A DNA stretch of 24,656 nucleotides from Negativibacillus sp. (GCA_020024325.1 JAHHTY010000032.1:1-24656), one strand, 5' to 3'; shown: positions 6,972-15,225, counted from the stretch's first letter. Numbers and translations: made by a program. The notes: generated by a model not told the origin, from the letters alone.

Positions 6972-8033
6972 TTATTCATATTTACAGAAAGTATATCCTT
7001 CTGCTCTCAGGTCATCAATCATCTGCCCTAAAATCTCGGTATTGGTTTTAGAAACGGCGTGCAGCAGATAGATTGCACCGGGGTGGCACTTACTTTCAAT
7101 ATTCTGAAGTGCTTCCTGCGGATTTGGCTGCTCGTCCACCAACCAATCACGATAAGCAAAGCTCCAGAAAACGCTGCGGTATCCCAGCTGTTGCAGAATA
7201 CTTAAATCCCGCTCGGAAAATTCTCCCATTGGAAAGCGGAACAGATTCATCTCATAATTAAAGTTTTCTTTAACATAATCATGCAGCTCAACAACTTCCC
7301 TTTCACACTGGGCAGCGTCGGTTTCCGGCATAGAGAGATGATTAACACTGTGGTTTCCCACAACATGACCTTCATCTATCATACGCTGTATCAACTCCGG
7401 CTCTGCCTTTACATATGGCATTGTAACAAAGAATACAGCGGATACATTTTTCTCTTTCAAAACATCCAAAATATCATCGGTGTACCCGTTTTCATATCCC
7501 TCGTCAAAGGTAAGATAGATATTTTTTTCATTTTCCTTAATGAAATCCGCATCATACTTCCCATATTTTTGTTGATAATCGATTGCTCCCGATGGGCGAT
7601 TATTTTCGTCTACCGGTCCACCCGGACCCCATCCCAGTTTTCGAGTATCCAAACCTTGGGTTGAAACATTCTTTGACTCTACCTTTTCCTGAGGATTACC
7701 GGAAAGTCTATCCTCTTGTTGCTGAACATTTCCTTTTTCATGTGTTTTTTTCTGTTGTTCAGAATGTTCTAAACCGGCTTCCGCTTTTGATGTTTGCTTG
7801 GAAGCATCAGGACCGCTTTGTTCTTCTTTGCTGTTATCTGTTTTTTGTGTTTGTTCGTCTTTTTGAGATTCTCCCGGCAAATTTTCGTCTTTCTCATCTT
7901 TAGAAAGACCATCTACAGTATCGGGTATCGTTGGTTCTTCGCTTATACGACGCTTACACCCACTCAAGCTTGTCGATAATAACATAACTGCTAGCAAAGA
8001 TGCTGCCAGTTTTTTCCAATTCATTTTTTTCAT
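6972..8033 (-). CDS. PdaA-like polysaccharide deacetylase lipoprotein
   Basis: 353 residues. The N-terminus MKKMNWKKLAASLLAVMLL ends in lipobox LSGC (Cys26), so it is an exported lipoprotein. Residues ~27-130 are a hydrophilic K/E/Q-rich linker. The rest is a NodB/CE4 domain: LTFDEGYENGYTDDILDVL, GNHSVNHLSMP (HxxxH metal site), FRFPMGEFSERDL and IYLLHAVS. The YENGYT context is typical of PdaA, which deacetylates N-acetylmuramic acid on the way to muramic delta-lactam in spore cortex; that fits the SASP gene in this window. The usual DD or DN of motif 1 is DE here. I took the ATG at 8033, with AAGGTGG 7 bases upstream. Role in cortex is inference; vegetative wall modification is possible. Confidence 0.88.
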   Translation of the reverse strand: MKKMNWKKLAASLLAVMLLSTSLSGCKRRISEEPTIPDTVDGLSKDEKDENLPGESQKDEQTQKTDNSKEEQSGPDASKQTSKAEAGLEHSEQQKKTHEKGNVQQQEDRLSGNPQEKVESKNVSTQGLDTRKLGWGPGGPVDENNRPSGAIDYQQKYGKYDADFIKENEKNIYLTFDEGYENGYTDDILDVLKEKNVSAVFFVTMPYVKAEPELIQRMIDEGHVVGNHSVNHLSMPETDAAQCEREVVELHDYVKENFNYEMNLFRFPMGEFSERDLSILQQLGYRSVFWSFAYRDWLVDEQPNPQEALQNIESKCHPGAIYLLHAVSKTNTEILGQMIDDLRAEGYTFCKYE

Positions 8034-8107
8034 GGTTTGCCCACCTTTCTTTTCCCATAGTTTGTACCAAAAAACAATGTTCATACATTTGTCTGTTATT
8101 TATCCTT

Positions 8108-8137
8108 ATTATAAACGACAACTATCATAAAAAGCAA
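8108..8137 (-). promoter_or_regulatory. promoter of the deacetylase gene
   Basis: On the minus strand TTGCTT (8137-8132) and TATAAT (8113-8108) are separated by 18 bases, about 75 bases upstream of the ATG. The -10 region is partly palindromic, and only a weak rightward promoter (TTGTCT at 8089, TATAAA at 8110) can be seen for the enolase gene. A sporulation sigma factor promoter could also serve the deacetylase; I did not see one clearly. Confidence 0.5.
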
Positions 8138-8186
8138 TCTGATGGGAAAAATAATTTTGATTCTTTTTGAAAGGACTGAAACCAAG

Positions 8187-9455
8187 ATGAGCAAACGACA
8201 AATCTACTCCATTAAAGCAAGAGAAATTTTGGATTCTCGAGGCAAACCCACCGTAGAATCGGTAGTTATTTTAAATGATGGCAGTGCAGGGCGAGCCTCT
8301 GCTCCATCAGGAGCTTCTACCGGTAAATATGAAGTGCCCGAACTTCGGGATAATGACCCTACCAGATATCTGGGGCAAGGAACGCTTGAAGCTGTTCGAC
8401 AAGTAAATAAAATTATTGCCCCTGCACTGTGCGGTAAGACAATTTCTTGTCAGCAGGAGATCGATCATATTCTTCTTTCTTTACACGACCCTCAAAACGG
8501 TCGCCCGCTTGGCTCTAACGCCACTCTTTCTGTATCGCTTGCCTGTGCAAAAGCTGCGGCTGTTTCCTATTGCCTACCGCTTTATCGTTACCTTGGCGGA
8601 GCTAATGCCAACACGCTGCCTGTTCCGATGATGAACATTTTAAACGGGGGTGTCCATGCAGATAACAACCTGGATATCCAGGAATTTATGATTATCCCAA
8701 GCTCCGAACTTCCCTTTCCTCAGGCTTTGGAACACTGCTGTCGGCTTTATCAACGCTTAAAAGAGCTGTTGAAAGAAAAAGGGCTCTCTACCGCCGTGGG
8801 AGATGAAGGTGGTTTTGCACCAAACCTTCCCTCAGCAGAGGAAGCTCTCAATCTTATTATGCAGGCAATAGAGCGTGCAAATCTTTGTCCGGGTAAGGAC
8901 ATCACCATCGGCATTGATGCTGCTGCTTCCGAATGGGTTTGTTCCCCCTGTGATGAAAACAGCATTGGTACACGTTATGTTCTTCCCAAGTCTGCCTTAT
9001 CCCATACAACCGATGAGCTGATTTCATACTGGGAGGGCTTATGCTGCAAATACCCCATTCGCTCGCTTGAAGATCCACTGGGCGAAAACGACTGGCAAGG
9101 GTTTACACAGATTACTCATCGACTGGGTAACCGTGTTCAAATTGTCGGCGATGATCTGTTTGTTACAAATCCCCAGCGAATTCAGGACGGCATCGATATG
9201 AAAGCTGCCAATGCTGTTCTCATTAAGCCAAACCAAATCGGCACCTTGTCGCAAACGATACAAGCGGTACAGCTTGCCAAAAAAGCAGGATTCCGAACCA
9301 TCCTTTCCCATCGTTCAGGAGAAACCGAAGACAGCATCATCGCAGACCTTGCGGTTGCTTTGGGGGCAGAGATGATAAAATCGGGTGCACCTTGCAGAGG
9401 AGAACGCACCGCAAAATATAACCAGCTTTTGCGTATTTTTGAAAGCATCTCTTAA
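8187..9455 (+). CDS. eno: enolase (phosphopyruvate hydratase)
   Basis: Glycolytic enzyme converting 2-phosphoglycerate to phosphoenolpyruvate. 422 residues. N-domain blocks AREILDSRGKPTVE and SAPSGASTGKYE hold the mobile substrate loops. Catalytic residues are E207 in GDEGGFAPN and K347 in LIKPNQIGT. Mg ligands are D244 (GIDAAASEW), E295 (SLEDPLGENDW) and D322 (VGDDLFVTN). The SHRSGETED and KYNQLLRI ends are present. It is somewhat divergent from housekeeping enolases (VPELRDND, LGSNATLSVSLACAKAAA) and stands alone, away from other glycolytic genes, so it may be a second paralogue. Start ATG at 8187; AAAGGA lies 11 bases upstream. An upstream in-frame ATG at 8142 lacks a ribosome site. Confidence 0.95.
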   Translation: MSKRQIYSIKAREILDSRGKPTVESVVILNDGSAGRASAPSGASTGKYEVPELRDNDPTRYLGQGTLEAVRQVNKIIAPALCGKTISCQQEIDHILLSLHDPQNGRPLGSNATLSVSLACAKAAAVSYCLPLYRYLGGANANTLPVPMMNILNGGVHADNNLDIQEFMIIPSSELPFPQALEHCCRLYQRLKELLKEKGLSTAVGDEGGFAPNLPSAEEALNLIMQAIERANLCPGKDITIGIDAAASEWVCSPCDENSIGTRYVLPKSALSHTTDELISYWEGLCCKYPIRSLEDPLGENDWQGFTQITHRLGNRVQIVGDDLFVTNPQRIQDGIDMKAANAVLIKPNQIGTLSQTIQAVQLAKKAGFRTILSHRSGETEDSIIADLAVALGAEMIKSGAPCRGERTAKYNQLLRIFESIS

Positions 9456-9476
9456 AATGAAAAACTGTATAAAAAA

Positions 9477-9514
9477 GAAAACGGAGATGCCTTTACAAAG
9501 GCATCTCCGTTTTT
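9477..9514. terminator. bidirectional terminator between enolase and pyrophosphatase
   Basis: Nearly perfect stem ACGGAGATGCCTT (9481-9493) and AAGGCATCTCCGT (9498-9510), with a 4-base loop and flanking A4 and T5. It serves both convergent genes. Confidence 0.95.
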
Positions 9515-9531
9515 ATAGAGTGAGTTTTAAA

Positions 9532-11601
9532 CTACTTAATCAGGGAGAAGTTTGCAATAACGGATGCAAATACGATAGAAACCATAGAAAGCAGTTTGAT
9601 CAGAATGTTGATTGCAGGACCGGATGTATCCTTGAATGGGTCACCAACGGTATCGCCTACAACAGCAGCTTTGTGGTTGTCGGAACCTTTGCCGCCCAGA
9701 TGATCAGCTTCGATGTATTTCTTAGCGTTATCCCAAGCACCGCCGGAGTTGGACATCATAACAGCCAGAACAAAACCGGAAACGGTAGCACCAGCCAGCA
9801 TACCGGTTACACCAACTACACCCATAATCAGACCAACAATAACTGGAACCACGATAGCCAGAACTGCCGGCAGAATCATTTCGTGCAGAGCAGATTTGGT
9901 ACACAGGTCAACACAGCTTCTGTAATCTGGTTCAGCAGTACCTTCCATCAGACCCGGGATGGATTTAAACTGTCTGCGAACCTCAACAACGATGCTCTGT
10001 GCAGCACGACCAACAGATTCCATGGTCAAAGCTGCAAATACGAATGGGAGCATAGCACCGATCAAAAGACCGATCAGTACAGGTGGGTTCATGATAGAGA
10101 GGTTGAAATTGTAATCAGGAGCGATCAGTTTTACCTGGTCGATGTAGGAAGCTACCAGAGCCAGAGCGGTCAGAGCAGCGGAACCGATTGCAAAACCTTT
10201 ACCGGTAGCAGCAGTTGTGTTGCCCAGAGAGTCCAGAGCGTCGGTTCTCTTACGAACTTCTTCGCCCAGACCAGCCATTTCAGCAATACCACCAGCGTTA
10301 TCGGCAACAGGACCATAAGCGTCGGTAGCCAGAGTGATACCCAGAGTAGAGAGCATACCCACTGCTGCAAGAGAGATGCCGTACAGACCCATGCCGAAGC
10401 TTGCTGCACCGCCGGATACAAAGTAGCTGATGAGAACTGCAACACCAACGATGATTGCCGGGATTGCAGTGGATTTCATACCAAGACCCAGACCACCGAT
10501 AATCAGGGTAGCAGAACCGGTTTCAGAGGTTTCTGCCAGTTTCTGAGTTGGTTTGTAGGAATCGGAGGTGTAGTATTCAGTGAAGTAACCGATCAGCACA
10601 CCTGCAAGCAGACCGGAGATGATAGCGAAGAAAAGACCAAGTTCCAGACCGGAAATCTGAATCAGTACAAAAGCAGCAATTACTACCAGTGCAGAGCTGA
10701 TGTATGTACCTTTTCTCAAAGAGCCAAGCAGTTTTTTCTGATCTGCACCTTCTTCTGTCTTAACAAAGAAGGAACCGATGATGGAAGCAAAGATACCCAG
10801 AGCACACAGAGCCATTGGGATCATCATGCCTTTAAAGCCAAGACCTGCGGAAACGCCCAGAGCCATAGAGGACAGTCTTGCACCTGCATAAGATTCATAC
10901 AGGTCAGCGCCCATGCCGGCAACGTCACCTACGTTGTCGCCTACGTTGTCAGCGATAACAGCAGGGTTTCTCGGGTCATCTTCTGGGATGCCTGCTTCAA
11001 CTTTACCAACCAGGTCAGCACCAACGTCAGCAGCTTTTGTGAAGATACCGCCGCCTACACGTGCAAACAAAGCCATGGTGGAAGCACCCATACCAAAGGT
11101 AACCAGTGCGGAAGCAATTGCCTGTGCATTGTCACCGTAAACCATTTTCAGGATGTAGAACCAGATAGAAGTATCCAACAGACCCAGACCTACTACAGTA
11201 AAGCCCATAACGGAACCTGCGGAGAAAGCAACTTTCAGACCTTTGTTCAGGCTGTGGTGAGCTGCGTTAGCAGTTCTTGCGTTAGCAGCAGTTGCAATCT
11301 TCATACCAAAGTAGCCGGACAGAGCGGAGAATACACCGCCTGTTACAAAAGCAACCGGTACAAATTTATTTACCTGACCAAAGAAAGCCAGGACGGTGAA
11401 GATAATTACCAAAGCAACAAATACAACAGCTACGCTCTTGTACTGTCTTTTCAGGTAAGCATCTGCACCTGTACGGATTTTTTGAGACAGGGACTTCATC
11501 AGGTCTGTACCCTCATCCTCTCTCATGACTTTTTTCGCCTGGAAAACGGCAAAAAGCAAAGCCAGTACTGCTCCGATAGGAGCCAGGAGTGTTAAATCCA
11601 T
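9532..11601 (-). CDS. hppA: membrane-bound ion-translocating pyrophosphatase
   Basis: Integral membrane enzyme coupling PPi hydrolysis to H+ and/or Na+ export. 689 residues with many hydrophobic helices. The signature at ~183-237 includes GGGIFTKAADVGADLVGKVE, then EDDPRNPAVIADNVGDNVGD and GADLYESY, which bind Mg-PPi. A second acidic block lies at ~428-445 (DAYGPVADNAGGIAEMAGL), and DNAKKYIEADHLGGKGSDNHKAA follows near the C-terminus in pieces. GNTTAATGKG at 460-469, with Ala and Gly at the two discriminating sites, marks the K+-dependent subtype. Whether the pumped ion is Na+ or H+ cannot be settled by eye. The ribosome site AAGGGA is about 10 bases before the ATG. Monocistronic. Confidence 0.96.
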   Translation of the reverse strand: MDLTLLAPIGAVLALLFAVFQAKKVMREDEGTDLMKSLSQKIRTGADAYLKRQYKSVAVVFVALVIIFTVLAFFGQVNKFVPVAFVTGGVFSALSGYFGMKIATAANARTANAAHHSLNKGLKVAFSAGSVMGFTVVGLGLLDTSIWFYILKMVYGDNAQAIASALVTFGMGASTMALFARVGGGIFTKAADVGADLVGKVEAGIPEDDPRNPAVIADNVGDNVGDVAGMGADLYESYAGARLSSMALGVSAGLGFKGMMIPMALCALGIFASIIGSFFVKTEEGADQKKLLGSLRKGTYISSALVVIAAFVLIQISGLELGLFFAIISGLLAGVLIGYFTEYYTSDSYKPTQKLAETSETGSATLIIGGLGLGMKSTAIPAIIVGVAVLISYFVSGGAASFGMGLYGISLAAVGMLSTLGITLATDAYGPVADNAGGIAEMAGLGEEVRKRTDALDSLGNTTAATGKGFAIGSAALTALALVASYIDQVKLIAPDYNFNLSIMNPPVLIGLLIGAMLPFVFAALTMESVGRAAQSIVVEVRRQFKSIPGLMEGTAEPDYRSCVDLCTKSALHEMILPAVLAIVVPVIVGLIMGVVGVTGMLAGATVSGFVLAVMMSNSGGAWDNAKKYIEADHLGGKGSDNHKAAVVGDTVGDPFKDTSGPAINILIKLLSMVSIVFASVIANFSLIK

Positions 11602-11630
11602 GTGTTTCCATTCCCTTCTGTAATAACATA

Positions 11631-11665
11631 ATTATAACATTTTATAACACCGCGCACGGGTGTTA
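11631..11665 (-). promoter_or_regulatory. putative promoter region and hairpin upstream of hppA
   Basis: On the minus strand a TATAAT (11636-11631) lies 30 bases before the hppA start. Immediately upstream is an inverted repeat, TAACACC (11645-11651) and GGTGTTA (11659-11665), with a 7-base GC-rich loop. The repeat covers the place where a -35 box would be expected, and no good -35 is seen. It could be an operator, or an alternative sigma factor may read this promoter. Confidence 0.4.
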
Positions 11666-12345
11666 CCTTACTCCACCATGTTAATATTTAATTCACGAAT
11701 TGTCAAAATTCAAAAAAAACCTATTTTTGTGCATTTTAGCAAATTGATAAAATCGTCACATCAATCTGAACAAGTTACACAACTTCCCTTCCTTCCTTTT
11801 TATGTTTGTATATATCTTCTTTTTTCCATTTGTTCTATCCCAAAAACATTTGCCGATTTATTCTTGTTTTCCTTTTAGTTAAGCCATTTTTTGCAGAATA
11901 ACCGCAAGGCACTCCTTCTTTTTTTCTCTGTTATTTTTCCTGCCCCCACCTTGCTGATTTGTATTTTTAATCCATCATGGATATGAAGGATTAAGAACTA
12001 TACTCTCATATATACTTTTCCGAACAACAGAGCTTTCCCATGAAAACCGCCTTGTTTTTTGTGTATTTCAAACAAATCTGCTTGTTTATCCTTCTATTTT
12101 ATAAAATTTATGAAAATTGCTGCCAAATTCTGTTTGCGGCAATTTTTTTCTTGTTTTTCTATAAAAGATACCACTTATCTTCGTTGTATAACATTTATTT
12201 TTAGGGTGACTAAAGCGTTATCGTGGTTTGTTTATACTTTTGTTTTTCTTAAAAAATGAGAATTTTCTACAATTTCCTACCGATGGGGGAAAAATAAATC
12301 TCTGTTTTGAACTTCTTTTTCATCTGTACATTCCTTAGATGTTAA
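11666..12345. other. AT-rich intergenic gap with no convincing gene
   Basis: About 0.9 kb separates the divergent hppA and Na/Pi transporter genes. Small ORFs here (for example 11660-11878 and 12059-12259) lack ribosome sites and encode low-complexity Phe/Ser/Ile-rich peptides, so I do not call them. The only clear structural element is the plus-strand terminator-like hairpin at 12113-12149. Sequence is rich in TTTTC/TTTCT pyrimidine tracts on the plus strand. Confidence 0.6.
12113..12149 (+). terminator. orphan terminator-like hairpin
   Basis: AAATTGC (12114-12120) pairs with GCAATTT (12139-12145), with an inner GC/GC pair after one mismatch, followed by a T7 run. No gene reads into it on the plus strand. 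It would suit the 3' end of a small RNA starting in the preceding few hundred bases, but no strong plus-strand promoter is visible there. Confidence 0.5.
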
Positions 12346-12354
12346 TGTTATAAT
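12346..12354 (+). promoter_or_regulatory. extended -10 promoter of the Na/Pi transporter gene
   Basis: TGTTATAAT (12346-12354) is a perfect extended -10; the -35 region is poor. The ~140-base leader contains a repeated GCGGTC hexamer (near 12375 and 12405) on either side of a weak CCGT/ACGG hairpin. I do not recognise a known riboswitch in it. Confidence 0.6.
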
Positions 12355-12499
12355 AATTAGTAAGGTGCAAAAGCGGTCATTTTCCGTCCTGAAAACGGGC
12401 AAGTGCGGTCTTTATGTAAAATGTATGTAAAAATACAGTCAAATCGAAGTAAAATTAAAACGGCAGATGAATGCCGGAAAAAGAAAAGGTAGGGTAACT

Positions 12500-14302
12500 A
12501 TGGGCAGTGCAGACTATTTTAGTATTATTGTATCTGTACTGGGAGGACTGGCGTTCTTCCTTTATGGTATGAGCCTTCTTGGCAATGGTTTGGAAAAAGT
12601 TTCCGGAGGACGTTTGGAACGCACACTGGAAAAGATGAGCAACAATATTTTTAAAGCCGTACTTTTCGGTGCATTAGTCACCGCAGCGGTGCAAAGTTCT
12701 TCGGCAACTACTGTTATTGTTGTTGGTTTGGTAAATGCAAACATCATCAAGCTCAAACAGGCTGTCGGCGTTATTATGGGTGCAAACATCGGCACCACCA
12801 TTACCGCCCACATTTTAAGTATGATGGATATTCAAAGCGATAATTTCATCATCAACCTTCTCAAGCCGACCTCATGGGCTCCGCTGGTATCCATTATCGG
12901 TATCATTCTGTACATGGTTGGCAAAAAGGCTTCTCAAAAAGATATGGGTCAGATTTTTCTTGGCTTTGGTATCCTGTTCTTTGGTATGTTCCAAATGAGC
13001 GATGCTGTTGCTCCTCTTGAAGAAGTTCCTGAATTTATAGCTCTCTTTAAAAATTTCTCCAATCCAATTTTAGGCGTTATCGCAGGAGCCGTTGTTACCG
13101 CTATCATCCAAAGCTCCGCTGCCTCCATCGGTATTTTGCAGGCATTAACTTCTACCGGTCAAATTACCTTTTCTTCTGCTATTCCCATCATTCTCGGACA
13201 AAATATCGGAACTTGCATCACCCCAATTATGGCATCCATCGGCGCTTCCAAAAATGCAAAGCGTTCTGCCTTTGTTCATCTTAGCTTTAACATCATTGGA
13301 ACATTGGCATTCCTCATTGGAGTTTATGCTTTTCAGCACACCATTGGTTTTCCTTTTTGGGATCATGCAATCGACAGCAATGACATTGCAAACTTTCACT
13401 CTATTTTCAATATCACCGTCACCCTCTTGTTGATTCCGTTTGCAGGATTGTTGGAAAATCTTGCCATTCGTTTCATTAAGGGCGAGGAGAGCGACGAAGA
13501 CAGCGACGATTTGACTGCTGCTTCTCTGGACGAGCGTTTTCTGCGTTCCCCCGGTCTTGCCATTGACCATGCAACCCAATGTGCCCTTAAAATGGGTGAG
13601 CTTGCTTCCCGCAATCTAACTCGGGTAACAACCCTGTTTTTTAACTACGACCAGAAACTGGTGGAAAAAATCCGTGAATCCGAAAATCTGATTGACAAGT
13701 TGGAAGACCGCGTCAGTGTATATCTGGTTCGTTTGGCAGAAGGTCAGCTTACCGAAACAGAAAGCCGCCAGGTATCGCTGCTGCTTCAGGTTCAAAGCGA
13801 ATTTGAACGAATGGGTGACTATGCTATTAACGTTCAGGAATGTGCCGAACGTCTTTATGAAATGGGCGGAAAGTTTTCTCCCTCTGCTCTGCAAGAAATT
13901 TATACCCTCAGCTGTGCGGTTTCCGAGTGCGTTGATAAAGCACTCAACTCCTTCCGAAATCGTGATATTCCCATTGCAAACAGCATTGAACCTCTGGAGG
14001 AGGTAATTGATTCAATCGAGGAAATCCTGAAGGAACGTCACATCGAACGTCTGAAAGAGGGTAAATGCTCGGTAGATGCGGCTTTCCCTTACATCGAATC
14101 TCTTTCCAACTACGAAAGAATTGCAGACCACTGTGCAAACATCGGCATGAACTTAATTAGCGAAGCTGCCAAAAACCGAAATATCGACCGCCACGAATAC
14201 CGCCGTATTCTCCATCAGGGCTTAACCGAATATTATACCGATATGTATAATCAGTACAAAGAAAAATATCTGCAAACAATCCAAAACATCCAAGAAGTTT
14301 AG
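12500..14302 (+). CDS. Na+/phosphate symporter family protein with C-terminal PhoU domain
   Basis: 600 residues. The N-terminal ~330 residues hold two PNaS (Na/Pi cotransporter II-like) repeats with the paired signatures AAVQSSSATTVIVVGLVNA plus MGANIGTTITAH, and AIIQSSAASIGILQAL plus LGQNIGTCITPIMASIGAS. The C-terminal ~230 residues are a cytoplasmic helical PhoU-like domain with two metal-binding helices, SEFERMGDYAINV and NYERIADHCANIG. Predicted role is Na+-coupled phosphate import (or efflux), with the PhoU part sensing or gating. ATG at 12500 is chosen, with GGTAGGG just upstream; an in-frame ATG at 12467 lacks a ribosome site. Single gene followed by a terminator. Confidence 0.92.
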   Translation: MGSADYFSIIVSVLGGLAFFLYGMSLLGNGLEKVSGGRLERTLEKMSNNIFKAVLFGALVTAAVQSSSATTVIVVGLVNANIIKLKQAVGVIMGANIGTTITAHILSMMDIQSDNFIINLLKPTSWAPLVSIIGIILYMVGKKASQKDMGQIFLGFGILFFGMFQMSDAVAPLEEVPEFIALFKNFSNPILGVIAGAVVTAIIQSSAASIGILQALTSTGQITFSSAIPIILGQNIGTCITPIMASIGASKNAKRSAFVHLSFNIIGTLAFLIGVYAFQHTIGFPFWDHAIDSNDIANFHSIFNITVTLLLIPFAGLLENLAIRFIKGEESDEDSDDLTAASLDERFLRSPGLAIDHATQCALKMGELASRNLTRVTTLFFNYDQKLVEKIRESENLIDKLEDRVSVYLVRLAEGQLTETESRQVSLLLQVQSEFERMGDYAINVQECAERLYEMGGKFSPSALQEIYTLSCAVSECVDKALNSFRNRDIPIANSIEPLEEVIDSIEEILKERHIERLKEGKCSVDAAFPYIESLSNYERIADHCANIGMNLISEAAKNRNIDRHEYRRILHQGLTEYYTDMYNQYKEKYLQTIQNIQEV

Positions 14303-14305
14303 GAT

Positions 14306-14338
14306 AAAAAAGAGGAAGTCAAATGACTTCCTCTTTTT
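14306..14338. terminator. terminator between Na/Pi transporter and SASP genes
   Basis: Stem AAAGAGGAAGTC with GACTTCCTCTTT, loop AAAT, followed by T5 on the plus strand; the A-run on the left makes it usable for the leftward SASP gene as well. Confidence 0.93.
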
Positions 14339-14348
14339 ATTTTTCGGT

Positions 14349-14564
14349 TTATTTCAGGGAGTTTTCGTAAGCTTCGATCATTTTTTTAACCATCTGACCG
14401 CCCACAGAACCGGCCTCACGGGAGGTCAGGTTGCCGTTATAACCTTCTTTCAGATCTACACCGACTTCGTTTGCTGCTTCCATTTTAAATTTGTTCATTG
14501 CAGCCTGTGCTTCCGGAACAACCAATCTATTGTTGCTGGTATTATTTTTGTTGGAATTAGACAT
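14349..14564 (-). CDS. alpha/beta-type small acid-soluble spore protein
   Basis: 71 residues. The two DNA-binding helical segments of the alpha/beta SASP family are clear: PEAQAAMNKFKMEAANEVGV, then GYNGNLTSREAGSVGGQMVKKM. SASPs coat and protect DNA in dormant spores and are degraded by the GPR protease at germination; the cleavage region in this protein reads KFKMEAANE. The N-terminal tail is Asn/Ser-rich. GAAGGAG lies about 11 bases before the ATG. Normally transcribed by sigma-G in the forespore; I could not identify a -10/-35 pair for it. It may also be read from the upstream unknown gene. Confidence 0.97.
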   Translation of the reverse strand: MSNSNKNNTSNNRLVVPEAQAAMNKFKMEAANEVGVDLKEGYNGNLTSREAGSVGGQMVKKMIEAYENSLK

Positions 14565-14580
14565 TTAAAAATACACTCCT

Positions 14581-14703
14581 TCATTTATCATCAATTGTTT
14601 TCGTGCGGCTTTGCCTGTTTAAAACCGCTTTTCGCGTTTGCAGTAATAGTATGGCACCGAGAGCAAGAATTATCAAAGGATGTTTTTGGAAAAGTTGATA
14701 AAA
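14581..14703 (-). other. in-frame 40-codon ORF behind the stop of the unknown gene
   Basis: Directly after the TAA at 14706-14704, the same reading frame stays open for 40 codons until a TGA at 14583-14581, next to the SASP ribosome site. The translation contains a hydrophobic stretch, LIILALGAILLLQ, flanked by basic residues (KHP before, TRKAVLNRQSRTK after), which looks like a membrane anchor. There is no ATG and no ribosome site. It may be a remnant of a longer gene cut by a stop, a read-through extension, or chance. Confidence 0.4.
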
Positions 14704-15225
14704 TTATTTTTCACAAAGACAGTTTTCAAAACCCAGCATCAACATCACTGCGGTACAGGCAAGCGTTTCATAAGCATTTAACTGCTGTGCCAGATGCACA
14801 GCAAAATCCCCTGCTACAACCTGTGTTCCATCCCATCGTTTAAGATCATGTTGTAATGTTACCACCGTCTGTTCCCTGGTACTGGATAAAACAAGAGTGT
14901 CAAACTGACCCCCACAGCTGACCGATGGCAGCCCGCACCGCTGCACAAACTCCATTGCGGACGGCATATGTGAAGAATAAATACAGGATGCGTGAAGCAA
15001 ATGTTCAGGATAAAATTTACTGCAAAAACTTTCCTTTAGTACAACAAGTCCGTTTCCTGCATCTATATTCTGAAGTTTCGGCAAATCTGCCAGCAAAACC
15101 TGTGCATTGTTTCTGCTGTAAAATTTTTCCGAAGAAAGTACGGTGCATCGGTCATTCAACACCCTTTGCAATGTGTTGCTGATAACACAATCTTGACACT
15201 CTCCCAACAGAATCACCGGTATCAT
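14704..15225 (-). CDS. hypothetical protein
   Basis: I do not recognise this 173-residue protein. It starts MIPVILLGECQDCVISNTL, which resembles the first strand and loop of an alpha/beta (Rossmann-like or receiver-like) fold. It contains a run of alternating hydrophobic strands (QVLLADLP, NGLVVLKE, FDTLVLSS) and ends in a hydrophobic helix, YETLACTAVMLMLGFE. There are about eight Cys but no clear metal motif. AAAGGAG lies 7 bases before the ATG at 15225. It is upstream of and co-directional with the SASP gene (about 140 bases apart), so a sporulation link is possible but unproven. Confidence 0.65.
   Translation of the reverse strand: MIPVILLGECQDCVISNTLQRVLNDRCTVLSSEKFYSRNNAQVLLADLPKLQNIDAGNGLVVLKESFCSKFYPEHLLHASCIYSSHMPSAMEFVQRCGLPSVSCGGQFDTLVLSSTREQTVVTLQHDLKRWDGTQVVAGDFAVHLAQQLNAYETLACTAVMLMLGFENCLCEK

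Noticed and set aside
8142..8186. Upstream start for enolase
   Set aside because: Adds MGKIILILFERTETK, which is not part of enolase and has no ribosome site; the family N-terminus begins at 8187.
9385..11595. 736-codon plus-strand ORF opposite hppA
   Set aside because: It is the antisense shadow of the well-supported pyrophosphatase gene. Its translation is low-complexity (Ser/Thr/Gln/Asn/Cys-rich), has no family features, and its start lies inside enolase with no ribosome site.
11660..12259. Small plus-strand ORFs in the hppA-Na/Pi gap
   Set aside because: No ribosome sites, AT-driven Phe/Ser/Ile/Lys composition, and no domain-like pattern.
12366..12499. Riboswitch in the Na/Pi leader
   Set aside because: Only weak short hairpins and a repeated hexamer are seen; no known riboswitch core and no terminator or anti-terminator arrangement.
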